Shown one piece after another: positions 41,820 to 48,325 of a DNA stretch of 48,325 nt. The DNA is from a bacterium (GTDB lineage Bacteria > Pseudomonadota > Alphaproteobacteria > Caulobacterales > Caulobacteraceae), in NCBI GenBank assembly GCA_030824495.1, contig JAVBXP010000057.1, forward strand, positions 1-48,325, written 5' to 3'. How positions within the stretch are numbered: the first letter of the stretch is position 1; every line of letters starts with the position of its first letter. The position numbers were made by a program, and so were the translations under genes. A model generated the notes under the pieces. The model made no database searches. It was not told the DNA's origin and saw nothing but the letters and a program-made list of their open reading frames with translations.

Positions 41820-41852
41820 AAAAATGCGCTCCCTAATACTTACAGCGTATAC

Positions 41853-42935
41853 CTAGGCGCTGGCTCTGTACCAGACGACGCCGTCGGAATCGGTGTCCTT
41901 GCGAGCCTCGCCGCGGGTCATCAGGCACTTGAGGTGGGCAAGGCTTTCGCCGGTGGCCATGCCCAGCACCCATTCGTCGATCTTGCGCCGGAACAGCACC
42001 GGGAAAACGTCGACCGCCCGCTTGGGCTCTACGATCAAATTGCGCAGCCGGGTCAGGCCACGCTCGTGGCCGCCGATCAGGTGGTCGATCCGGGCATGCA
42101 GGCCGTGGAACGGCGCATTGTGGGCCGGCAGCACCAACACATCGTCAGGCACCCGGCCCTTGATAGCCTCTAAGGTGGTCAGCCATTCGGTCAACGGGTC
42201 GCCGTCCGGCTCGGTCGGGAAGACCGAGACATTCGAAGAAATCTTGGGCAGCACCTGATCGCCGGAAATGAACAGCTTCAACTCCGGGCACCACAGGCAG
42301 GCGTGCTCCGGCGAGTGCCCGGCCCCGACCACGACCTGCCAGATCCGCCCACCAATCTCGATCTCGTCGCCGTCGGTCAGGCGATGGAAGCTGTCTGGCA
42401 GCGCATGCAGGCCGCGCCCGAAGCCGCCGAACTTGGCGCGGTAGTTTTCCAGCGCCTCTTCGTCCCAGCCGGCGGCCCGGTAGAAGTCGAGGGCGTCGGC
42501 CGGAGCCTCGCGGCCGGTGTCGGCCGCCAGCGAGCGGCACATCAGGAACTCCAGCCGCGTGATCCACAGCCGGCATTCGAATTTTCGCGTCAGCCATCCC
42601 GCCATGCCGATATGGTCCGGATGCATGTGCGTCACGAAGACGCGCGTCACCGGGCGGTTGCCGAGTGATTCGGCGAAGGCCTTGCGCCAGGCCTGCTGGG
42701 TGTCGGGGCCGCCCATGCCGGTGTCGACGATCGCCCAGCCGCCCTCTTCCTCGATGGCCCATACATTGATGAAGGCGAGCGATCCGCCGAGCGGCATCCG
42801 CAGCCACTTAACGCCTGGCGCGATGTCGATGGCCTCGCCCGTTCCCGGTCCATGTTCAAAGGGATAGGTCAGTTTAGGTCGCGGGGCCTGTTCGTAGACC
42901 TCTTCGAATCCGTCGCGCAAAACTGCCTCCTCCAT
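41853..42935 (-). CDS. MBL-fold metallo-hydrolase
   Basis: 360 residues from ATG 42935; an in-frame extension to 42977 (MLPPPARPKKGAG) is possible. Metal-binding THMHPDHIG (HxHxDH) near residue 117, AGHSPEHACLW, and the Asp in ISGDQVLP complete a two-zinc site; PAHNAPFHG provides the final His. WAIVDTGMGGPDT upstream is also typical. First gene of the cluster MBL-enoyl-CoA hydratase-SDR-SDR-GNAT. Resembles hydroxyacylglutathione hydrolase-type (glyoxalase II superfamily) but the substrate is unknown. Confidence 0.92.
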   Translation of the reverse strand: MEEAVLRDGFEEVYEQAPRPKLTYPFEHGPGTGEAIDIAPGVKWLRMPLGGSLAFINVWAIEEEGGWAIVDTGMGGPDTQQAWRKAFAESLGNRPVTRVFVTHMHPDHIGMAGWLTRKFECRLWITRLEFLMCRSLAADTGREAPADALDFYRAAGWDEEALENYRAKFGGFGRGLHALPDSFHRLTDGDEIEIGGRIWQVVVGAGHSPEHACLWCPELKLFISGDQVLPKISSNVSVFPTEPDGDPLTEWLTTLEAIKGRVPDDVLVLPAHNAPFHGLHARIDHLIGGHERGLTRLRNLIVEPKRAVDVFPVLFRRKIDEWVLGMATGESLAHLKCLMTRGEARKDTDSDGVVWYRASA

Positions 42936-43094
42936 ATCGCCGGCGCCCTTTTTCGGACGTGCCGGGGGCGGGAGCAAACCCGCATTGCACGCAACCGTCG
43001 CCTTGGTTCAGACGCTGTTCACGACGAACTTGACCCATAGAGCCGTCAGAGGCTTATGTCCGCCCTTAGGGAACCACCCAGGAGTTTTAAACCC

Positions 43095-44414
43095 ATGAGG
43101 CCATTCATTACCGGGCTGGCCGCCACTTTGGCCTTGCTGGCCTTGGCGCCCGCGGCCACCTCAGCGCCTAAGAAGGCCGAGGAAATTACTGAGAAGGCGC
43201 GCACCCAGGGGATGGCCGAGGCCCCCGCCCTGGCGAAGGCCGCTGGAATCGCCTGCAACGTCAGCGACGCCCGCTTCGTCGGCAAGGTCGATGACAAGAA
43301 GGCCAAGACCTCGACCAATTTCTACGAGATCGACTGCGACCAAGGCGTCGGCTTCATCCTGTCGTCGGTTGTCGGCGGCCCCACGACCTCGTTCACCTGC
43401 ATCGAGGCGAACAACCCGCAAGCCGACGGCTCGCCGTCGAGCCTGGGCTGCAAGCTGCCCGGCAACGCCGATCCGAAGGCGGATCTGGCGCCGCTCATCG
43501 CAGCCGCCAAGATCCAGTGCACGCCTGAACAGGTTCGCGGCGTCGGCCAAAGCGCCTCGGCGACCTACATCGAAATCGCCTGCGCCGGCAGCGCCCAGGG
43601 CTTCATCCTGAAGACCAGCTCTCCGATGGACGCGGCCAAGCCGGTCGAAGCCACCGATTGCATGCTCTACGACAATGCGCAGAGCAACATTAAGTGCACC
43701 CTGCGCGACGCCGCTTCGCGTCTGGCGGTGGTCGACGGCCTCGCCGCTCAAGCCGGCAACGCCTGCGTCGTGAAGGACCGCAAGTACATCGGTCAGTCGC
43801 AGTCGGGCTCCAGCTTCTTCGAAGCCGCCTGCGCCGACGGCAAGGGCTTCATGTTCCGCGTCGACAACGGCAAGCTGTCGCAGACCTATGAATGCGCCAA
43901 GGCCTCGACCGTCATGGGCGGTTGCACGCTCACCGACGCCAAGGAAGCGGTGACCGAGCAGAACGGCCTCTACACCAAGCTCGCCAAGGCGGCCGGCTTC
44001 AACTGCGACGTCTCGAAGTACGCGCCCTTCCCCGGCCCGGCCGGCAAGGACATCGTCGAGATGGCCTGCTCCAACCGTCCGGACGGCGGCGTCGGCGTCT
44101 TCGGCGGCCCGAACGACAAGCCGATCGTCTATGACTGCGCTCGCGCCCCGATCGCCGGCTATCGCTGCTCCTTCACCAAGCCGGAAGTTGGCCTGGCGCT
44201 GGTCACGGCGGACCTGAAGAAGCTCGGCAAGAACGAGTGCACGGTCTCCAACAGCCGCATCATCGGCAAGACCGCCAAGGGCACGACCTACATGGAAGTG
44301 GCCTGCTCGGACGGCCTGAAGGGCTACATCATCGAGTACTCGGCTGACCTGACCCCGCTGACCACGACCGGCTGCGCCTTCTCGAAGGACTGCAAGCTGC
44401 CCGGAAACGTCTAA
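43095..44414 (+). CDS. Secreted five-repeat cysteine-rich protein
   Basis: 439 residues with a signal peptide (FITGLAATLALLALAPAATSA). The mature protein is five tandem repeats of about 80 residues, each with four cysteines: C54/81/102/119, C142/163/189/201, C224/246/267/277, C304/325/348/358, C382/404/427/433. Each repeat reads roughly [A/L]xxxxC-V..R.IG..(8)..EIAC..G.GFI......C....C. Twenty cysteines suggest ten disulphides in the periplasm or outside the cell. I do not recognise the family. AGGAG precedes the ATG by 10 bases; an upstream in-frame ATG at 43056 lacks an RBS. Confidence 0.9.
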   Translation: MRPFITGLAATLALLALAPAATSAPKKAEEITEKARTQGMAEAPALAKAAGIACNVSDARFVGKVDDKKAKTSTNFYEIDCDQGVGFILSSVVGGPTTSFTCIEANNPQADGSPSSLGCKLPGNADPKADLAPLIAAAKIQCTPEQVRGVGQSASATYIEIACAGSAQGFILKTSSPMDAAKPVEATDCMLYDNAQSNIKCTLRDAASRLAVVDGLAAQAGNACVVKDRKYIGQSQSGSSFFEAACADGKGFMFRVDNGKLSQTYECAKASTVMGGCTLTDAKEAVTEQNGLYTKLAKAAGFNCDVSKYAPFPGPAGKDIVEMACSNRPDGGVGVFGGPNDKPIVYDCARAPIAGYRCSFTKPEVGLALVTADLKKLGKNECTVSNSRIIGKTAKGTTYMEVACSDGLKGYIIEYSADLTPLTTTGCAFSKDCKLPGNV

Positions 44415-44440
44415 GCGACACGGCCTAGCAAGAACGACGA

Positions 44441-44467
44441 AGGCCCGGGGGCGACCCGGGCCTTTTT
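44441..44467 (+). terminator. Terminator of the five-repeat protein gene
   Basis: AGGCCCGGG, loop GGCGA, CCCGGGCCT then TTTTC. Strong GC stem with T-run, 27 bases after the stop codon. Confidence 0.9.
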
Positions 44468-44497
44468 CGTGAGCGCTTGTCGCCGCGCCCCAAACAG

Positions 44498-44527
44498 AAA
44501 GGCCCGCAGGTTTCCCTGCGGGCCTTT
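44498..44527 (-). terminator. Second terminator (small-protein gene side)
   Basis: AAAGGCCCGCAGG, loop TTTC, CCTGCGGGCCTTT: a 13-bp perfect stem with T-runs in both directions. On the minus strand it lies 36 bases past the stop of the 43-residue protein gene, so it probably ends that transcript and backs up 44441-44467. Confidence 0.85.
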
Positions 44528-44562
44528 TCTCACTCCGGCGTCAGCCCGAGAGCTGACCGGGC

Positions 44563-44694
44563 TTAGGCGTGGGACGAGGTCAAGTGGCCGTCGTTGAAGC
44601 CGCGCAGTCGAGCCAGAACCTTGCCCATGAAGGCGTTCACAACCCGATAGGTGGCCAGTTGGCCTTCGACATTCTCAAAATCGGCAAACAGCAT
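44563..44694 (-). CDS. 43-residue small protein
   Basis: Below the usual gene-caller size, but well supported: ATG 44694 is preceded on the minus strand by AGGAAGCGATC, the codons are GC-rich at position 3, the frame ends at TAA 44563-44565, and a terminator follows at 44498. Product: an acidic start (FADFENVEGQ), then an amphipathic basic helix (YRVVNAFMGKVLARLRGF) and a short polar tail (NDGHLTSSHA). No family recognised. The upstream 90 bases are AT-richer than their surroundings, consistent with a promoter. Confidence 0.7.
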   Translation of the reverse strand: MLFADFENVEGQLATYRVVNAFMGKVLARLRGFNDGHLTSSHA

Positions 44695-44783
44695 GATCGC
44701 TTCCTTTCGCTGGAAACCATCTATGTTGCGACGCACAAAAAATCAACGCTGCAGTGCAAAAATACTTCGCAGGTGCAACCGAA

Positions 44784-46325
44784 TTAGATCGCCGCCTCGA
44801 TAAACTTTGGGCCTGGCTCGGCCATGGCGCGAGCGAAGGCGGCGTCGAATTCCTCGGCGGTTTCGCACCGCACGGCGGGCAGGCCGAGGCCCTTGGCGAC
44901 CGACACCCAGTCGATCTTGGGGTCGCCTAGGTCCAGAAGCTTGGAGGCCGAAGGACCCGGATTGCCCGAGCCGGTCCGCCCCATCTCGATATTGAGGATG
45001 CGGTAGCTGTGATTGGCGAACACTACGACCGTCACGTCCAGCTTCTCTCGCGCCATCGTCCACAGGCTCTGGACCGTATACATGGCCGAGCCGTCGCCAT
45101 TCAGCGAGACGACCTTGCTGTCAGGCTTGGCCACCGCCGCGCCAATGGCCAGGGGCCCGCCGATGCCGATGGCGCCGCCGGTCAGGGCCAGGACGTCGTG
45201 CGGCTTGGCGGTCGCGCAAGGCACGGCCACACCGCCGCCGGAAGTGACCGAGTCATCGCAGATGATCGCCCCCTCAGGCAAATAGCGCGCGATGGAGACG
45301 CCAGCCGCCTGCGGGGTCAGCGGGCCGGTCGGCGCGGCGTCAGCAACCTTCAGCGGTTGCACCGGCCCTGAGGCTGGCGCGCCAAGGGCGTCGGCCAGGG
45401 CCGCTAGGCCCGCGACCGAGTCTTCCTGCCGGGTCGAGAGCGTCAGGGTTTCACAGCCCTCGGGAACCAGGACGCTTGGCCGATCGGGATAGGCGAAGAA
45501 GGCGACGGGCGTCACCGTGCCGACATAGACCATCAGGTCCACGCCCTGCAGATCGGCGAGGGCCGCCTCGCCGAAATACTGCATGCGGCCGGGCTGGAAA
45601 ACGCCGGCTCCTCGCGGTTGGCGGGCGATGAAGGTGTCGGTCAGGACGCGGAAGCCGGCGGCGGCCAGTCGGCTGGCCTGGACCAGGGCCTCGGCGCGCG
45701 TCGCCTGGCTACCCAGCAGCAGCACGGGCTTGGCGGCTGCCCGTATCGCCTTGGCCACAACACCCACCGCCTCGCCCGTCGGTGCGGCGCGCACCGGAAC
45801 ATTGGCGACCACCGGCTTGGTCGAAGCCGGCAGCCATGCCGAGTCGGCCGGCAGGATCAGACTGACCGGACCGCCGGGCGGGCCGTAGCTGGCGCTGACC
45901 GCCTCGGCCGCGATAACCGCCACGCTGTCAGGTGTATCGGCCGACTTCACCCAGATCGAGTTGGGACCGACGATGGTCGGGATATCGGAGTTGAGCGGGG
46001 CGTCGTACTGGCGGTGATAGGTGGCGTGGTCGCCGATCACGTTGATGATCGGGGTGAAGGCTCGCCGCGCATTGTGCAGATTGGCCAGGCCGTTGCCGTA
46101 GCCGGGGCCAAGGTGCAGCAGGGTGCAGGCCGGCTTGTCGGTCATCCGGCCATAGCCGTCGGCGGCGCCCGTCGCCACGCCCTCGAAAAGGCAGAGCACC
46201 GGCCGCATCGCCGGTTGGCGGTCCAGCGCGCTGACGAACTGCATCTCGCTGGTGCCCGGATTGGCGAAGCAGGCGGTGACCTCGTTGGCCACCAGGGTCT
46301 CGATCAGAGCGTCAGCGCCGTTCAT
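44784..46325 (-). CDS. ThDP-dependent enzyme, benzoylformate decarboxylase/acetolactate-synthase-like
   Basis: 513 residues. The catalytic Glu48 is in LFEGVATG (ylide-forming Glu), and the ThDP/Mg motif LNGDGSAMYTVQSLWTMAREKLDVTVVVFANH (GDG...N) is near the C-terminus. Family length and domain order (Pyr, central, PP domains) fit the COG0028 group; the lack of a CoA/FAD signature favours a decarboxylase or carboligase over acetolactate synthase. It starts one base after the stop of the ligase gene, so they form an operon. Substrate is probably an aromatic 2-oxo acid, by analogy only. Confidence 0.88.
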   Translation of the reverse strand: MNGADALIETLVANEVTACFANPGTSEMQFVSALDRQPAMRPVLCLFEGVATGAADGYGRMTDKPACTLLHLGPGYGNGLANLHNARRAFTPIINVIGDHATYHRQYDAPLNSDIPTIVGPNSIWVKSADTPDSVAVIAAEAVSASYGPPGGPVSLILPADSAWLPASTKPVVANVPVRAAPTGEAVGVVAKAIRAAAKPVLLLGSQATRAEALVQASRLAAAGFRVLTDTFIARQPRGAGVFQPGRMQYFGEAALADLQGVDLMVYVGTVTPVAFFAYPDRPSVLVPEGCETLTLSTRQEDSVAGLAALADALGAPASGPVQPLKVADAAPTGPLTPQAAGVSIARYLPEGAIICDDSVTSGGGVAVPCATAKPHDVLALTGGAIGIGGPLAIGAAVAKPDSKVVSLNGDGSAMYTVQSLWTMAREKLDVTVVVFANHSYRILNIEMGRTGSGNPGPSASKLLDLGDPKIDWVSVAKGLGLPAVRCETAEEFDAAFARAMAEPGPKFIEAAI

Positions 46326-46326
46326 G

Positions 46327-48102
46327 TCAGAACACCATCACGTCAAATGAAACAGGATCGGAAAACAGGCGCTCGACCGCCTCGGCGCGGCGCGAGCGGG
46401 CGAGGGATTGGGCGATGTAGCCCTTGTCTGTTATTTCGCCGGCGCCCGCGTCGGGCGGACTGTCCAGCACCAGGGCGCGGCTGATACGGCCGCCGGCGCC
46501 CTTGGCCTGGGCGTTGAAGCGCTCCATCCCCATGCGCACCGCGACCACAACCTCCTGCGGCGACATGGTCGGGTTGGGATAGAACAGCAGCCCCACCCCT
46601 TCGCGGCCCTCGCCGCAGACCACCGCGTCGGTGACCGCGTCGCCCACGGCCGAAACCGCCTTCACCCGCAGGTCGCCGACGCCCACGAAGGTGCCGCTGG
46701 CCAGCTTGAAATTCTCGGAGATACGGCCGTCGAAGGCCATGCCTTGCGCCGGCTCGGCCGGCTCCACGAACCGGGCCGCGTCACCGAGGCGGTAGAAGCC
46801 TTCCTCGTCAAAGCTCTCGGCTGAAAGCTCCGGCCGCCCCAGATATCCGGCCGTGACCTGCGGCCCCTTCACCCGGAACTCGAGCTTGCCTGCGGCAGGA
46901 ATGAGTTTCACCGAGGTGCCCGGCACCGGCAGGCCGATCAGGCCCATGCGCTCGTTCGGCCAGTGGACGTTGCAGGCGGTCGGGCCGGTCTCGGTGGCGC
47001 CATAGCCCGAGGCGAAGCTGATCTTCTCGCCGACCGTGGCCATCGCCACGGCCTGGATGCGGTCGGAAATGTCCTGGCCGAGCGAGGCGCCGCCATACTG
47101 CAGCACACGCACGCGAGAGAAGAAGGTGCGCGCCAGTTCCTGGTCGCGTTCAAGTTCCCCGGCCAGCAGCATCCAGCCGGCCGGGACCATGTTGTGGTAG
47201 GTGGTCGAAACCTCCTTCAGGTTCCGGACCGTCTCGACGAACCGGCCCGCGACCGGCTGGCCGGCGTCGATATAGACCGTGCCGCCGCGATGCAGCGCCA
47301 TGTGCAGGATCGAGTTGGCGCCCAGGCTGTGGCTCCAGGGAGCGGAGTTCACCATCACCGGCGGCTCGTCGTCGGCGAAGCAGGCGGCGATCTGGGCGGA
47401 GTTGATCGCGATGTTCCGGTGCAGGCAGATCACCGCCTTGGGCAATCCGGTGGAGCCTGAGGTCAACAGATACTTGGCATGGTCGTCAGGCCGCGCCGTG
47501 GCGTCGACGCCTACCGCCCCCGCCAGCCGTTCCAGCGGGACGTCGCCCGGCCGGGCGTTCTTGCCGGCGATGACCGGCAGGCCGGCCAGGAACGGCGCTT
47601 CCAGCGCCTCGCTGAACAGGGCCGCGTCCTCGGTGTAGATCGCCGACGGGTTCAGCACCTCAACGGCGTGGGCCAGCCGGGCAAGGTTGGCGCCGGGCAG
47701 GCCGTACTGCGGCGACACCGGCGCCACGGGCATGCCCTGGCTCATCGCCGCATATTTCACCAGCGCATGATCGACGCCGTTGCGGGCCAGGATCAGCAAC
47801 GGCCGGGCGCCCACGACACCCAGCTCGCGCAGGCCCCCGGCGATGGCGCGAACCGCCTCGCGGGCCTCGGCGAAAGAAGCCGTCCGCCAGCCTTCGCCCG
47901 AGCGTTCGGCCAGCCAGGTGCGGACCGGCGCCTCGGCGGCCCAGCGGTCGAGCGCCTGGGTGACGATGGTGAAATCGGTGGAGAACGCGGTCGGGTTGGT
48001 CAGCACCCGCTCACCGCCCGGCCTTTCCTCCACTTGCAGCTGCCGGGGCGCGTAGCGCGCGTCGCGGAACGGGGCGTCGGAAAGTCGGATCTTAGCGTCC
48101 AT
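46327..48102 (-). CDS. AMP-binding acyl-CoA ligase, feruloyl-CoA synthase-like
   Basis: 591 residues, ANL superfamily. The P-loop-like A3 motif is LLTSGSTGLPK (212-222); then APWSHSLGANS, GGTVYIDAGQPVAGRF, NMVPAGWMLLAGEL, ASGYGATETGP and the C-terminal catalytic Lys in GEITDKGYIAQ. These wordings match feruloyl-CoA synthases that activate phenylpropanoid acids with ATP and CoA. AAGG is 7 bases before ATG 48102. It lies directly downstream of the sigma-factor gene (gap of 9 bases) and directly upstream of the ThDP enzyme gene. Confidence 0.9.
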   Translation of the reverse strand: MDAKIRLSDAPFRDARYAPRQLQVEERPGGERVLTNPTAFSTDFTIVTQALDRWAAEAPVRTWLAERSGEGWRTASFAEAREAVRAIAGGLRELGVVGARPLLILARNGVDHALVKYAAMSQGMPVAPVSPQYGLPGANLARLAHAVEVLNPSAIYTEDAALFSEALEAPFLAGLPVIAGKNARPGDVPLERLAGAVGVDATARPDDHAKYLLTSGSTGLPKAVICLHRNIAINSAQIAACFADDEPPVMVNSAPWSHSLGANSILHMALHRGGTVYIDAGQPVAGRFVETVRNLKEVSTTYHNMVPAGWMLLAGELERDQELARTFFSRVRVLQYGGASLGQDISDRIQAVAMATVGEKISFASGYGATETGPTACNVHWPNERMGLIGLPVPGTSVKLIPAAGKLEFRVKGPQVTAGYLGRPELSAESFDEEGFYRLGDAARFVEPAEPAQGMAFDGRISENFKLASGTFVGVGDLRVKAVSAVGDAVTDAVVCGEGREGVGLLFYPNPTMSPQEVVVAVRMGMERFNAQAKGAGGRISRALVLDSPPDAGAGEITDKGYIAQSLARSRRAEAVERLFSDPVSFDVMVF

Positions 48103-48111
48103 GTCCTAGCC

Positions 48112-48325
48112 TTAGCGGGACAGCGCCAGCCCCGCCAGTCTGCGTTCGAGATAGAGGCGCTCGGCCGGCGCCGGCTTCAGCGACAGGGCCGCGCGATAGG
48201 CGCCGGCGGCGTCACCGGCCAGCCCCGCCCCCTCGCAGAGCGCCGCGCGCGCGGCTTGATATGGCAGCCAGGACGCGAGCCGCCCGCCGCCTGGAACCGC
48301 GTCCAGCGCCGCCAGCCCCTCGCGC
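48112..48325 (-). CDS. RNA polymerase sigma factor, DUF6596/ECF42 type (C-terminus only)
   Basis: Partial: only the last 70 codons are inside the window, the gene continues past the right edge. The tail GLAALDAVPG, PYQAARAALCEGAGLAGDAAGAYRAAL and AERLYLERRLAGLA is the TPR-like C-terminal domain of DUF6596 (ECF42-type) sigma factors. The stop is 9 bases before the start of the ligase gene, so they are probably co-transcribed. DNA-binding regions are outside the window, so the call rests on the tail alone. Confidence 0.65.
   Translation of the reverse strand, partial: REGLAALDAVPGGGRLASWLPYQAARAALCEGAGLAGDAAGAYRAALSLKPAPAERLYLERRLAGLALSR

Noticed and set aside
44569..44787. 72-codon plus-strand frame opposite the 43-residue gene
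   Set aside because: No RBS, irregular composition; the minus-strand frame has an RBS and is followed by a terminator.

Overview
The window is GC-rich (roughly two thirds G+C by eye) chromosomal DNA from an alphaproteobacterium, most likely Caulobacteraceae (Phenylobacterium/Caulobacter type). This is inferred from the petP-petR regulator pair next to a branched-chain aminotransferase, a fused-type cytochrome bc1 operon petABC, the small alphaproteobacterial families DUF6111, DUF1285 and UbiK/BMFP, many TTG starts, and short intergenic spacers. I see no rRNA, tRNA, CRISPR array, insertion sequence, integrase or phage gene. Coding density is high and no gap without a gene exceeds 300 bases.

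Layout. 1-4.1 kb: minus-strand catabolic genes (HSL-type esterase, aldehyde dehydrogenase, SMP-30-type lactonase) and a small HigA-N-like protein. 4.3-6.5 kb: plus-strand pterin block (micropeptide, FolM-type reductase, FolB, two small membrane proteins). 6.6-10.9 kb: a structured intergenic element, ilvE, then the divergent operon petP-petR-histidine kinase and a DUF2147 protein. 11-18.7 kb: proC, YbjN, ubiK on minus; lgt-MidA-type methyltransferase-pgeF as overlapping plus-strand genes; chaA; prs; a lipoprotein. 18.8-23.2 kb: rplY, pth, ychF, two tandem dienelactone hydrolases and an acetyltransferase. 23.2-29.5 kb: membrane protein, apt, a two-lobed aspartic-protease-like protein, petABC (minus), trmL-hemF (plus). 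29.6-33.6 kb: minus-strand operon DUF1285-Nudix-DUF6111-CCA transferase-glutamine amidotransferase, plus an acetyltransferase. 33.9-38.8 kb: MFS exporter, an SDR, acetyltransferase, coiled-coil protein, tautomerase/TetR divergent pair, DUF3147. 38.7-42.9 kb: minus-strand lipid/xenobiotic cluster MBL hydrolase-enoyl-CoA hydratase-SDR-SDR-acetyltransferase. 43-48.3 kb: a secreted five-repeat 20-cysteine protein, a 43-residue small protein, a ThDP enzyme with a feruloyl-CoA synthase-like ligase, and the C-terminus of a DUF6596-type sigma factor.

How the genes relate. Respiratory functions recur: PetP/PetR with a kinase partner, the bc1 complex itself 17 kb away, aerobic hemF and ubiK (ubiquinone synthesis). 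Core translation genes (rplY, pth, ychF, cca, trmL) are interspersed with acyl-CoA/aromatic catabolism genes.

Most notable non-textbook signals: (i) two copies of a 117-119 bp intergenic palindrome whose outer stem bases covary, after the DUF2147 gene and after hemF; (ii) a multi-stem inverted-repeat element at 6676-6759; (iii) a secreted protein made of five repeats with exactly four cysteines each; (iv) a periplasmic protease-like protein with an apparent internal duplication whose second lobe has lost its catalytic Asp; (v) a lone HigA-N-like domain without an HTH; and (vi) two convincing micro-proteins (26 and 43 residues). Functional names rest on motif recognition by eye; no database search was run.
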